DNA from: CBDCWT01 sp965223305
GTDB taxonomy: Bacteria > Planctomycetota > Planctomycetia > Pirellulales > Pirellulaceae
Direction: 5' to 3'
Assembly (NCBI GenBank): GCA_965223305.1
Contig: CBDCWT010000045.1
Span: 165,459 to 229,458, forward strand
Length of the DNA: 64,000 nucleotides
The notes below the pieces were generated by a model. That model worked only from the letters and a program-made list of their open reading frames with translations, was not told where the DNA came from and made no database searches. Both the position numbers and the translations under genes were made by a program. This document shows, one piece after another, positions 43,704 through 52,681 of the stretch; within the stretch, counting starts at the first letter, position 1, and every line of letters starts with the position of its first letter.

Positions 43704-45191
43704 ATGAAACCCTGCGTAAGTTGGCTGTCGATTTGTCTTATCGGCCTGTTCGTAGATGCTGCCGCAGCTCAGTTTAACGACTTGCTTACTCGTGTGCCTT
43801 CCCATGCGAATGCCCTGATTGTCTTGAACGTCGAGAAGATCCACGCCACACCCTTAGCACAGCAGGAGAACTGGCGCGAGCAACAAGAGAAAGCATTTGA
43901 AGGGGGACTGACAATCGTGCCGCCGCATTCTGACTACTTTCTAATGGCGGGTCAGATGGACTTTGAGTTCATGCAGAGCAGTTGGGAAGTGGCACTTACC
44001 CGAGTGAGCGACGAGCCGTCGTTGCCGAAGATCGCTGCGAAGTGGAACGGTAGTATCGACCGGATCGAGCGTCGAGGAACAGTCCGCCTGCCCAACGATG
44101 CGTACCTTGTGAAGTTCGGCAAGGAGATCGTAGGTGTCATGCGACCTGCCAATCGACAGAGCGTAGCCCGGTGGCTCAAGCAGGTCGATAGCAATGGCGG
44201 ACAGCATCGCCTCTCGCCTTATCTGAAGGAGGCCGTGGGCTTCGCTCAGAATCAAGGTACTCCGATCATCATGGCGCTCGACCTGCAGAACGCCGTATCA
44301 GCTGAGTTCCTACGCCGCCGATTTGCGGAGGACGACAAGCTGAAAGCGACCGACATCGACGTCGATCAACTAGTCGATGTTCTTTCGAGCATTAGGGGTG
44401 TCACGTTGGGGATTACGATTCGCAACGAACTTTATGGGGCTATCAAGGTTGATTTTGAGAAGGATGTCACTGTGCTGGGTGATTTGGCAAAGCCTATGTT
44501 GCTCGAGGCGCTCGCACGTCACTCCGCGATGATCGATGAGTTTGAGGATTGGAAGACCACCGTCCAAGGCACTCAGATTCGCATCGGCGGCAAGTTGTAT
44601 CCCAGCGGTCTGCGGCGCATTTTGAGTTTGCTTGACGCGCCTGCCTCGCTACAGCAAATGGAGACTGCAAGTGACCCTCAACAGTCGGAGCAAGATCAGA
44701 AACGGCTCGCCTCGCAGCAGTACTTCCAAACGGTAACTCAACAAGTAGCTGACCTGAGGGGCAGGGACGGGCAGACCATGGGACAGGTTGGAATCTGGTG
44801 TGGGAGGGCTGCGCGCAAGATCGATCAGCTGCCTTTGTTAAACGTTGACGAAGAGCTACTCGAATACGGTGCCTTCGTTTCCGAAGGGCTGCGGCAAGCT
44901 GAATCGGTGCTCCGGTCGGTCGGTGGAAGGACCCGTGTGCGGCAAACTAGCCAAACTGGCGGGAGCAGCTCGTACGACTACGGATATAGCTACGGCTATG
45001 GACGGTGGGGTGCCTACGGGCGGTATGGTGTCCGCGACGATGCGCGGGCCGAGCAGCAGCAACGCACGGCCATCGCGACGCAAGAGCGTTTTGCGGGGGC
45101 AACGTCGACGCGACAGATCATGCAGCAGATTGACACAGCAACTGCAGAAGTCCGCCGCAAGATGGTCGCCAAGTACCAGGCGGAATTCTAG
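43704..45191 (+). CDS. Secreted hypothetical protein with Gly/Tyr-rich segment
   Basis: A 495-residue protein with a signal peptide (MKPCVSWLSICLIGLFVDAA, cleavage near AAAQ). The body has alpha/beta character without a motif I can name; it begins NDLLTRVPSHANALIVLNVE, which resembles planctomycete proteins of unknown function. Near residues 425-445 is a low-complexity Tyr/Gly stretch (YDYGYSYGYGRWGAYGRYGV). The C-terminus is helical and Gln/Ala-rich. Upstream DNA is repeat-dense, and the transposase gene lies 630 bp downstream. Expected location is periplasm or cell surface. Function unknown. Confidence 0.75.
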   Translation: MKPCVSWLSICLIGLFVDAAAAQFNDLLTRVPSHANALIVLNVEKIHATPLAQQENWREQQEKAFEGGLTIVPPHSDYFLMAGQMDFEFMQSSWEVALTRVSDEPSLPKIAAKWNGSIDRIERRGTVRLPNDAYLVKFGKEIVGVMRPANRQSVARWLKQVDSNGGQHRLSPYLKEAVGFAQNQGTPIIMALDLQNAVSAEFLRRRFAEDDKLKATDIDVDQLVDVLSSIRGVTLGITIRNELYGAIKVDFEKDVTVLGDLAKPMLLEALARHSAMIDEFEDWKTTVQGTQIRIGGKLYPSGLRRILSLLDAPASLQQMETASDPQQSEQDQKRLASQQYFQTVTQQVADLRGRDGQTMGQVGIWCGRAARKIDQLPLLNVDEELLEYGAFVSEGLRQAESVLRSVGGRTRVRQTSQTGGSSSYDYGYSYGYGRWGAYGRYGVRDDARAEQQQRTAIATQERFAGATSTRQIMQQIDTATAEVRRKMVAKYQAEF

Positions 45192-45540
45192 ATAAGAACT
45201 CTTAGGCAGCTGCCCTTCTGTGGTTGATGCAACCTCGAGCTGGCGTGGGCGATAATCACCTATGCCCTGCCCCGGTTTCATGGGGTTGCTAAATTTTCCA
45301 GCGCCAGACCACGCCGACTCGGGCCGGCGTCTTATTCCGACCTCGTGTGATTCCGTGATTCGCGGAAGCCTGTCCATTTCAACGGCGGGCGGCGCCTATG
45401 GCAATGGTGGCTGGTGCGCAGTGATTAGCTAGTCGGGGATCTACCCTCACCCGGCGAACGCCATGCATCGCAGGGTGAATTCTGCGCAAAACCGCGGGCC
45501 TATGGCGAGCTCCTTCCGGACTCCGAGCTCGCCCCTCCCC
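45192..45540. other. Intergenic region, nothing recognised
   Basis: No gene and no member of the named repeat families was seen before the array starting at 45545. Confidence 0.5.
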
Positions 45541-45544
45541 CACC

Positions 45545-45713
45545 TCAGACAGGCACCACTTCTAGACACCCACCTCAGACAGGCACCACTTCTAGACGCC
45601 CACGTTCCCCTACGCCCACGTCAGACAGGCACCGTCTTGTGGGACGAATTTAGACGACGAATTCAGACAGGCACTATTTTTTTCAGACGAATTCAGACAG
45701 GCACTATTTTTTT
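45545..45713 (+). repeat. Left array of TCAGACAGGCAC repeats
   Basis: Five copies of TCAGACAGGCAC(C) at 45545, 45575, 45621, 45663 and 45693. The first two lie in 30-bp units sharing GGCACCACTTCTAGAC; the last two lie in 30-bp tandem units ending GGCACTATTTTTTT. All copies face the transposase gene, opposite in orientation to the right array. Confidence 0.85.
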
Positions 45714-45817
45714 GACGATTTTTTCGGAATTGTGGTCGCGCGCCGTTTGCCAATGGCAACTAGAGAATAGCGAGAGTACCGAATGACGTCCGATGACTTT
45801 GGAAAGGGAGGCAAGCG

Positions 45818-46861
45818 ATGCCCGCTCGACCGCGGAAAGACATTGTCGATCCTACCGAACCTGGTTTCTATCATTGCTATTCCCGTTGCGTACGCCGTGC
45901 GTTTCTCTGTGGCGATGACTCCTACACCGGGAAGAACTACGACCACCGCAAAGACTGGATTGAAACACGGCTAGACTTGCTGGCCTCGCAGATGGCCATC
46001 GAGGTGACGGGAACGGCCGTGATGGACAATCATCTTCATGTGGTTGTCAAGATCAGACCTGACATCGTGATCGGGTGGTCTGATCAGGAAGTCGCCCGGC
46101 GTTGGTTGAAAGTCTGCCCGGGAGAACGTCAGCTAGATCTCACCGCGCCGCCGATAGAACCCACCGAAGAGAAGATTGCCGAGCTGATGGCTGACAAGGT
46201 TCAACTTGGGGAGTGCCGCAAGCGTCTCGCTTCCCTGTCTTGGATGATGAAGCTGCTGAAGGAGCAAATCTCCCGCAGCTCCAATCACGAAGATCAATGC
46301 ACGGGGGCATTTTGGGAGGGTCGCTTCAAATCGACGCGGCTACTGGATCTGTATGCACTGGTCTTATGTTCGATGTATGTGGACTTGAACCCGATCCGGG
46401 CCAAGAAGGCCACGACACCAGAGACTTCGCTGCACACGTCGGCCTACTTGCGGATCAAGGCTCGTCTAGCCAGGTCAGAAACCAGCAAAAGCGAGCGAAA
46501 CGAGTCGCTTGATCCGCTGGCAGCTGCGTGGTTGTCTCCGATCGACGAAGACACCCCTCCGCCGGACGGACCGCAAGCTGCTCGGGGAAGGCGAGCCAGC
46601 GATCAAGGGTTTCTTCCTATGACTCTTGACAAGTATCTGTTGCTATTGGATTGGTCAGGACGCCAACTACCACTGGACAAGCGCGGTGCCATCCCGCAGG
46701 AACTGGCGCCCATTCTGAGCCGCTTGGAACTTGCTGCCGACCACTGGCTTGAAGGCCTCCAGTCTTTCCAGCAGTGGTTCTCTGACTTCGCGGGGCGTCC
46801 GGCCACCCTCCGAGCCCACGCAGCCAAATCTGGGATCCGCTGGATTCGCGGCATGCGTTGA
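45818..46861 (+). CDS. REP-associated (RAYT/Y1-type) transposase
   Basis: A 347-residue HUH-type single-strand transposase related to IS200/RAYT proteins. The HUH motif reads HLH in AVMDNHLHVVVKI (about 62-74). Family segments CTGAFWEGRFKS and SMYVDLNPIRA are clear. The helix just before CTGAFWEGRF, where many relatives carry the nucleophilic Tyr, reads LKEQISRSSN without a Tyr; I cannot assign the nucleophile with confidence. An ~100-residue C-terminal extension follows. RAYTs mobilise or maintain REP repeats by single-strand transposition. GGGAGG precedes the ATG. The gene is framed by oppositely oriented arrays of GTGCCTGTCTGA, its likely substrate. Intact frame, so possibly active. Confidence 0.88.
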   Translation: MPARPRKDIVDPTEPGFYHCYSRCVRRAFLCGDDSYTGKNYDHRKDWIETRLDLLASQMAIEVTGTAVMDNHLHVVVKIRPDIVIGWSDQEVARRWLKVCPGERQLDLTAPPIEPTEEKIAELMADKVQLGECRKRLASLSWMMKLLKEQISRSSNHEDQCTGAFWEGRFKSTRLLDLYALVLCSMYVDLNPIRAKKATTPETSLHTSAYLRIKARLARSETSKSERNESLDPLAAAWLSPIDEDTPPPDGPQAARGRRASDQGFLPMTLDKYLLLLDWSGRQLPLDKRGAIPQELAPILSRLELAADHWLEGLQSFQQWFSDFAGRPATLRAHAAKSGIRWIRGMR

Positions 46862-47042
46862 GCGAACCTGCAGCAGCGACGAAGTAGCCCCTGTTTGCCA
46901 GCTACTCGGCAACCTCAAGCCGATACCAAAGTGGTTCCGCGCGAGAAGGCACTCTTGAACGGGACATTCGACAACAACACCGTTGCGGCGTTCACTTTCT
47001 GAATCCCCAATAGCTGCCGCAGTTCGCGATGTTTCTGAAAAA

Positions 47043-47250
47043 GGTGCCTGTTGTACGTCTGTCTCGGCGTGCGTACTCCGAAAAGTGCATGTCTGGGCTG
47101 CGGCACGTCTGAAGTAGGGAAGTGCCTGTCTGAAACCAGACTGAAGCTGGACGTCGGGAAGTGCTTGTCTGAAGTGAGGTTCCCAGAGTGAGTGAAGGTC
47201 CGAATTGAGGTGCCTGTCTGAAGTGGACCGGATGGGAGGTGCCTGTCTGA
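47043..47250 (-). repeat. Right array of GTGCCTGTCTGA repeats
   Basis: Exact copies at 47122, 47210 and 47239; one-mismatch copies at 47085 and 47161; a decayed copy at 47043. They are the reverse complement of the left array, so the two arrays form a long-range inverted arrangement around the transposase. Confidence 0.85.
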
Positions 47251-47263
47251 AGTGGAGGGAGCG

Positions 47264-48238
47264 TCACGGCGTGGATACGAACGTGGTATGGTAAGCGGCC
47301 CGCCACACATCGGGCTGGTCCAGTAGCTCGATCTCGACTAGCTGGTCGGCCAGTGTCCGCCAACGCTCGGCTGTCATCTGACCGAGCTGCTCCGGATGGT
47401 CGTCATCAGGCAAGCAGAGTGGACGAATTGCTCGGGCGCCAAACGCTAAAATATCCAGCCCCATCTCCGTGTTTCGCTCGTGAATAAGGAGATTTGTCCG
47501 TGCCGGCGACTCCAAATAGGTCCTCCAACCACGCACTGCGGCGCGAACGAACTTACGGACCAGCTCAGCGTCCGTCTCCACCAGCAAGTCGTTCGTAATC
47601 AACACGCTCGTGTATGGATTGAAACCAATATCCGAGACCATCAGGCAGTGGGGATCGCTGCCCGCCTGCCGGGCGACGAACGGCTCGCTGAAGACGTACG
47701 CCTGCTGTGCGAAGTCGCTCCGCTGTAAGAACATGGCGACACTGCCTTGATAAGGCACAATGTTCAGCTGCGCGTCATCCAGCTTGCCGAGCAGGTACTT
47801 CGCAAACGGCTTGCCACTCCCTACTGCCAACGTGAGACCCTTCAAATCGAGGAGACTGCGGATTTCAGTTTCCTCGTGCACCATAATACAACGAGGACTG
47901 TCCTGCATTGCGGTCATCACCGCAGCGACCGGCGCTCCCTGATCGCGTCCCAACAGAACCTGGTCGGCGTTGGCCACAGCAAAGTGGACCTGTCCGCTGG
48001 CAACCTGCTGAATCACGGGCGCCCCCGGTCCACCGGCTCGAATCTCCACCTCCAAACCCTCTTCCTCGTAGTAGCCGTGCACCAGTGCGGCAAAGAAACC
48101 GCCGTGTTCGGCCTCGGGAAACCAATTCAATGCCAAAGTCACCTGACGGGCCGCCCGCGGCGGCTGAGCTACCGGCGACTTGGCTGGGCAGCCACAGAGA
48201 GTCAGGGCCAGCGCTAATGTCAGAAGCTGCCGCATCAA
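47264..48238 (-). CDS. NMT1/THI5-type ABC substrate-binding lipoprotein
   Basis: A 324-residue periplasmic binding protein anchored by a lipobox (LTLCGC, cysteine near 17). The family hallmark is LNWFPEAEHGGFFAALVHGY, then YYEEEGLEVEI and GGPGAPVIQQVASGQVHFAV. NMT1/THI5 members bind pyrimidine thiamine precursors or related aromatic and sulfonate compounds. It follows the permease and ATPase genes on the same strand, ending right next to the right transposase-repeat array. Substrate is not certain; a thiamine-pyrimidine (ThiY-like) role is plausible. Confidence 0.88.
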   Translation of the reverse strand: MMRQLLTLALALTLCGCPAKSPVAQPPRAARQVTLALNWFPEAEHGGFFAALVHGYYEEEGLEVEIRAGGPGAPVIQQVASGQVHFAVANADQVLLGRDQGAPVAAVMTAMQDSPRCIMVHEETEIRSLLDLKGLTLAVGSGKPFAKYLLGKLDDAQLNIVPYQGSVAMFLQRSDFAQQAYVFSEPFVARQAGSDPHCLMVSDIGFNPYTSVLITNDLLVETDAELVRKFVRAAVRGWRTYLESPARTNLLIHERNTEMGLDILAFGARAIRPLCLPDDDHPEQLGQMTAERWRTLADQLVEIELLDQPDVWRAAYHTTFVSTP

Positions 48239-48286
48239 TCCTGCTCCTACCTGTCGGCGGGGAACCCAACACCGTCTTTTGAATCC

Positions 48287-49060
48287 CTAGTTCAGCGACG
48301 ATCCGTACCAACGCTCCAGCACCTTCTCGCCCACCACACTCGTGGTGGCAAACATCACAACCCCTAGCACGGCCGAGGCAATCGTTGCCGCAAAGAGCTG
48401 GTCCGTCTTAAGCTGAGGACCAGCGTTGAGGATGATAAATCCGAGCCCCGAATGAGACCCACCGTATCCGACGAAGAACTCACCGACAATCGCCCCAACA
48501 ACCGCCAACCCGCTGGAGGTCTTGGCGCCTGTGACCAAATGGGGCACCGCGTTGGGAACCTGTAGCTTTCTCAACAGCTGCCATCGAGTGGCGCGATGTA
48601 GCCGGAAAAGGTCTTCGTGCCCGGGGTCGATGGTGATCAGGCCTGTCGTGACGTTTGTAATCACAGGAAACAGGCTGATGATCGTGGCAATCATCACGAC
48701 ACTGTGAAAACCGGACCCGAACCAGATCACGATCAGTGGAGCAATGGCCACGATCGGTACCGTTTGCAGAAAGATCGCGTATGGGTAGCAGCTGCTGCGG
48801 ATGATCGATGACTGCGAGAAGAGTAAGGCCACCCCCGTGCCCAACACGAGACTGCAAGCATAACCGCAAACCGCTCCCGCACCGGTGATTCCGCCAGCGA
48901 GTGCCAATTGGATCGCCCGCTCCCAAGCAGTCCTGCCCACATCGCCCGGACCCGGCAACAGATAAGGAGGCACGCGGAACATCACGACCGCAAAATGCCA
49001 TGCGACTACGACCAGCACCAGCAGCGCCGTGGGAGGAAGCAGTCGCCGTACCAACTTCAT
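48287..49060 (-). CDS. ABC transporter permease (SsuC/TauC/ThiX-like)
   Basis: A 257-residue inner-membrane protein with about six helices. The EAA-type cytoplasmic loop is visible (HRATRWQLLRKLQVPNAVPH, with LVTGAKTSSGLAVVGAIVGE following). First helix: TALLVLVVVAWHFAVVMF. Its start overlaps the ATPase stop by 4 bp, so they are coupled, and the binding-protein gene follows 48 bp later. Imports the ligand selected by that lipoprotein. Confidence 0.92.
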   Translation of the reverse strand: MKLVRRLLPPTALLVLVVVAWHFAVVMFRVPPYLLPGPGDVGRTAWERAIQLALAGGITGAGAVCGYACSLVLGTGVALLFSQSSIIRSSCYPYAIFLQTVPIVAIAPLIVIWFGSGFHSVVMIATIISLFPVITNVTTGLITIDPGHEDLFRLHRATRWQLLRKLQVPNAVPHLVTGAKTSSGLAVVGAIVGEFFVGYGGSHSGLGFIILNAGPQLKTDQLFAATIASAVLGVVMFATTSVVGEKVLERWYGSSLN

Positions 49061-49809
49061 ACATCCATCTCCCTCAGCCGTTGGCTGATTTGCAATGTCA
49101 ATCGCGTGAATTCCGGATCGCCGCGCAACGCCGGTTGCCGCGGATAGGGAAACGGCACGCAGATGGTGTCAACGACACGCCCAGGACGAGCAGCCATGAC
49201 GAGAATCCGTTGGCTAAGAAAGACTGCCTCCGCCACGTTGTGAGTGACAAATAGTGCGGTCCATTGCTGCTTCTGCCAGATCCGCAGCAGGTCTTCGTTC
49301 AAGCGTTGGCGCAACATATCGTCTAGGGCACCAAATGGTTCGTCTAACAACAAGCAATCCGGATTGGTGACCAGCGCCCGCGCAAGCGAAACCCGCATGC
49401 TCATTCCACCTGACAACATCCGCGGGTACTTGTGGTAGTCGTCTCGGCGCAAGCCGATCAACTCAAGGTTGGTCTCAATTCGGGCAGCTTGGTCGGCGGC
49501 AGTGATCCCTAGAAGTTCCAGCGGTAGCCGGATGTTGCCAGTGACGTCCCGCCAGGGAAGTAGGTTAGGCTGCTGGAACACGAACGCCGTGCGGTGCTCT
49601 CCAGATGCTGAGATCTGCCCGGCTGTCGGTTCGGCCAGCCCAGCGACCAGTCGGAGAAGGGTCGTCTTCCCGCATCCCGACGGCCCAACAATCGAAACAA
49701 ACTCACCTGCCGCGAGTGAAAAGTCGACCGACCGCAAGACCTCCTGCTCACCAAACGACACGCTGACCGATGTGCCTGTCAGCCGGGCGAGCCGTGTGGT
49801 GGAGTTCAT
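49057..49809 (-). CDS. ABC transporter ATPase (SsuB/TauB/ThiZ-like)
   Basis: A 250-residue ATPase. Walker A GPSGCGKTT (about 41-49), Q-loop FVFQQPNLLPW, signature LSGGMSMRVSLARAL, Walker B CLLLDEPFGALD and switch His in FVTHNVAEAV are all present. The first gene of the importer operon. Start placed at the ATG at 49809 (MNSTTRLARLTG), because the 27 codons upstream look like leader. No riboswitch fold was recognisable upstream. Confidence 0.93.
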   Translation of the reverse strand: MNSTTRLARLTGTSVSVSFGEQEVLRSVDFSLAAGEFVSIVGPSGCGKTTLLRLVAGLAEPTAGQISASGEHRTAFVFQQPNLLPWRDVTGNIRLPLELLGITAADQAARIETNLELIGLRRDDYHKYPRMLSGGMSMRVSLARALVTNPDCLLLDEPFGALDDMLRQRLNEDLLRIWQKQQWTALFVTHNVAEAVFLSQRILVMAARPGRVVDTICVPFPYPRQPALRGDPEFTRLTLQISQRLREMDV

Positions 49810-50026
49810 TGGCAATCGACATTCAGCAAGGGAAAGAGAAAGTACACTGAGCACCGTGAGATACGGCGGCGGTCTACCGATCATAGTCAAAAAAGGCCCG
49901 GCCCCCCACGCGGTTTCACATCAGTCGTGCATGCAGCCGCCGTTCACCTTAGAATGAACGCGGCGTGAAACGGAAGCACAAGACGTTCGAAAACCGGCAC
50001 GGCAAGTTTTCCGAGGGAGAACCGAA

Positions 50027-52489
50027 GTGGCGAACTTCAAGGCATTTGTGGCTGTGTTCACGGTGTGGTGCGGGCTGTTGCACGTCGGTGTAGCGGACGA
50101 GACCCGGGCGCAGCGGGACTATTTCGAAGAGCAGGTTCGACCTCTGCTCGCCAAACGCTGCTTCAAGTGCCATGGACCCACACGGCAGGAAGGCGGGTTG
50201 CGGCTCGACTCGGCCGCCACCGCACGCGCCGGCGGCGATTCCGGGGCGGCGATTGTTCCCGGTGATCTCCGAGAGAGCCTGATCATCGAGGCGATTCACT
50301 TTCGATCGCTAGAGATGCCTCCAGACGGTAAACTCCCCGATCACGAAGTTGAGATCTTGACGCGGTGGGTCCAAATGGGAGCGCCCTGGCCGGACCACCC
50401 ACAGACAACCTCCCGCGAGATTTCCGCAGAGGACAAGTCATTTTGGGCCTTCCAGCCCTTAAGCGACTCCTCCCCACCTGTGTTGACCGAAGACAGTTGG
50501 TCGCGCAGCGAAATCGACCGGTTCGTCTACCGCAAGCTGCGCTCCGAGGATCTAGCACCGGCAGCGGAGGCGGATCGCTTGACGTTGATCCGCCGCGCCT
50601 GTTTCGATTTGATCGGTTTGCCTCCGTCGCTCGAACAGGTTGCAGAGTTTCTGAATGACGACTCTAGCAACGCCTACGAGGCACTGATCGATCGATTGCT
50701 CGAGAACCCGCACTACGGCGAGAAGTGGGCTCGTCACTGGCTGGACCTAGTTCGCTACGCTGAGTCGCACGGGCATGGCAGCGACCAGTTTCGTGAGGAC
50801 GCGTTTCGCTATCGCGACTACGTGGTTGAGGCATTCAATCGGGACCTGCCGTACGATCGTTTCGTTACCGAACAGCTGGCTGGTGACGAAGTGTCCCCCG
50901 GCAACCCCGACGCATTAACCGCCACCGGGTTCTTGCGGCATTGGATCTACGAGAGCAATCAGCGCAAGGTGAGGTTAACGCGCGAGATTATCTTGAACGA
51001 CGTGACCGAAGTGACGGGGGAGGTCTTCCTCGGCATGGGAATGAGCTGCGCCCGGTGCCACGACCACAAGTTCGATCCGATTCCTAGGCGAGACTACTAT
51101 CGGCTACAGGCGTTCTTTGCGCCGCTGCTGGCGCGGGACGACTTGCCGCTGTTGAGCTCCACACAACTGGCACATCGCGCGTCAATTCGCGAACGCTGGG
51201 AAGCCCAAACAGCCGACATTCGCCAGCAAATCACACAGCTAGAGCAACCGATCCGCCAAGCGGCAATCGACCGTGCGATTCGGATGCTGCCCCAGGAGAT
51301 TAAAGAAATCTATCGTAAGCCGCGAGCAGAGAATACACCCTTGGAACTCCAGCTGGTGGCCCTCGTGGAATGGCAATTGCGCGACGATCAAAAGAACCCT
51401 TCCCGAAAAATGGATGGTGTGGTGAAGGAGAAGTGGCAGACGCTTCACGACCAACTAGCAAAATACGACGCCAACCGGCCAGTACCGATTCCGTTAGCGA
51501 TGGCGGTCACGGACATCGGGCGGATCGCGCCTCCTACAATCATCCCGGGAGATGCCCACGGTACGCCCGTTGAACCTGGATTCCTGTCGGCGCTAGACAG
51601 CGGGCCAGCGCGAATCGAACCTCTACCCGCGTCTCTCAACTCCACCGGTCGTCGCAGCGCACTAGCCCGCTGGATCACTTCTCCATCCAACCCGTTGGCG
51701 ACCCGGGTGATCGTGAATCGCATCTGGCAGTATCACTTCGGCAGGGGACTCGTCGGTACTCCTAGCGACTTCGGTCGCTTAGGTGAGCGGCCGTCACACC
51801 CGGATTTGCTGGATTGGCTGGCTCGCCGTTTTGTCGCCGACGGTTGGAGTTTTAAGAAGATGCACCGGCTGATCATGACGTCCGCCACATATCGGCAGGC
51901 CTCGCGGCGAAAGACACCCCAAGCCGCCCGCCGTAAGGATCCGAGCAACCGATGGCTGTGGCGCATGCCGATCCGAAGGTTGGACGCGGAGCAAATCCGC
52001 GATTCGATGCTGGCTGTGTCTGGTGAGTTGGACTATCGAATTTCCGGTCCCAGCGTCGACAGCACCGTTCCCCGCCGCACCATTTATACGAAAGTGATCC
52101 GCAACACGCCGGACCCTCTGTTGCGCGCGTTCGACGCTCCCGACGGTTTCGGCAGTACCGCCACGCGCGACGTGACAACCACAGCAGCCCAGGCGTTGAT
52201 GATGATCAATGGTGACTGGACGTTTTCCAGAGCGCAGAAGTGGGCGGCGGATCTGCTGGCCGACAAATCGGCGAATCAGCGAGCGGCGGTGGAAACGGCG
52301 TTCCAGCAAGTGACTGGCAAGACGCCTAATCCTAGGCTGCTCGGTCGTGCGATGCTGTTTGTTGAGCAACAGACCGAGCGGATCCAGTCCAGCGATGCAA
52401 CAGTAACGGATGAGGTGGCTCAACACCGGGCACTCGCCGACCTCTGTCACGTCGTATTGAACTCGAACGAGTTCCTCTATGTGGACTGA
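50027..52489 (+). CDS. PSCyt1-PSCyt2-PSD1 (DUF1549/DUF1553) multidomain protein
   Basis: An 820-residue exported protein of a planctomycete-specific family. After a signal peptide (NFKAFVAVFTVWCGLLHVGV) comes PSCyt1 (about 28-115) with one heme-type motif CFKCH. PSCyt2/DUF1549 (about 150-350) contains DRFVYRKL, RRACFDLIGLPPSLEQ and CARCHDHKFDPIPRRDYY (a second CxxCH). PSD1/DUF1553 (about 530-795) contains LARWITSPSNPLATRVIVNR and RRLDAEQIRDSMLAVSGELD. The biochemical role is unknown; the cytochrome-like motifs suggest electron transfer coupled to polymer degradation. GTG start. A DUF1501 gene follows at 192 bp, the usual partner. Confidence 0.93.
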   Translation: MANFKAFVAVFTVWCGLLHVGVADETRAQRDYFEEQVRPLLAKRCFKCHGPTRQEGGLRLDSAATARAGGDSGAAIVPGDLRESLIIEAIHFRSLEMPPDGKLPDHEVEILTRWVQMGAPWPDHPQTTSREISAEDKSFWAFQPLSDSSPPVLTEDSWSRSEIDRFVYRKLRSEDLAPAAEADRLTLIRRACFDLIGLPPSLEQVAEFLNDDSSNAYEALIDRLLENPHYGEKWARHWLDLVRYAESHGHGSDQFREDAFRYRDYVVEAFNRDLPYDRFVTEQLAGDEVSPGNPDALTATGFLRHWIYESNQRKVRLTREIILNDVTEVTGEVFLGMGMSCARCHDHKFDPIPRRDYYRLQAFFAPLLARDDLPLLSSTQLAHRASIRERWEAQTADIRQQITQLEQPIRQAAIDRAIRMLPQEIKEIYRKPRAENTPLELQLVALVEWQLRDDQKNPSRKMDGVVKEKWQTLHDQLAKYDANRPVPIPLAMAVTDIGRIAPPTIIPGDAHGTPVEPGFLSALDSGPARIEPLPASLNSTGRRSALARWITSPSNPLATRVIVNRIWQYHFGRGLVGTPSDFGRLGERPSHPDLLDWLARRFVADGWSFKKMHRLIMTSATYRQASRRKTPQAARRKDPSNRWLWRMPIRRLDAEQIRDSMLAVSGELDYRISGPSVDSTVPRRTIYTKVIRNTPDPLLRAFDAPDGFGSTATRDVTTTAAQALMMINGDWTFSRAQKWAADLLADKSANQRAAVETAFQQVTGKTPNPRLLGRAMLFVEQQTERIQSSDATVTDEVAQHRALADLCHVVLNSNEFLYVD

Positions 52490-52681
52490 GCGATAGACAA
52501 TAGATTCGGCGGCCGCTAACCGGCGCGTACAGAGGCGACTACGGTGTTCGATGAAACGTGGCGGACAATCGACTGTGGCACACCGAAGGGAGATCTTACA
52601 GCGATGAATTTCGGTAGTCGAGTTGGTAGATCGAGAGCTGGGTTAGCCGGCGATCGCTAGTTGTTGTGATATAGGTAAGCG
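52490..52681. other. Short gap between PSD1 and DUF1501 genes
   Basis: No repeat of the named families and no hairpin obvious. Co-transcription of the flanking genes is likely but not certain. Confidence 0.35.

Noticed and set aside
45545..45713. CRISPR-like array
   Set aside because: The repeat core is only 12 bp, spacing is irregular, spacers are partly repeated themselves, and no cas gene is near. The mirrored array across the transposase explains it better.
49810..49960. TPP riboswitch before the NMT1/THI5-type importer
   Set aside because: The conserved thi-box core could not be recognised in the upstream sequence.
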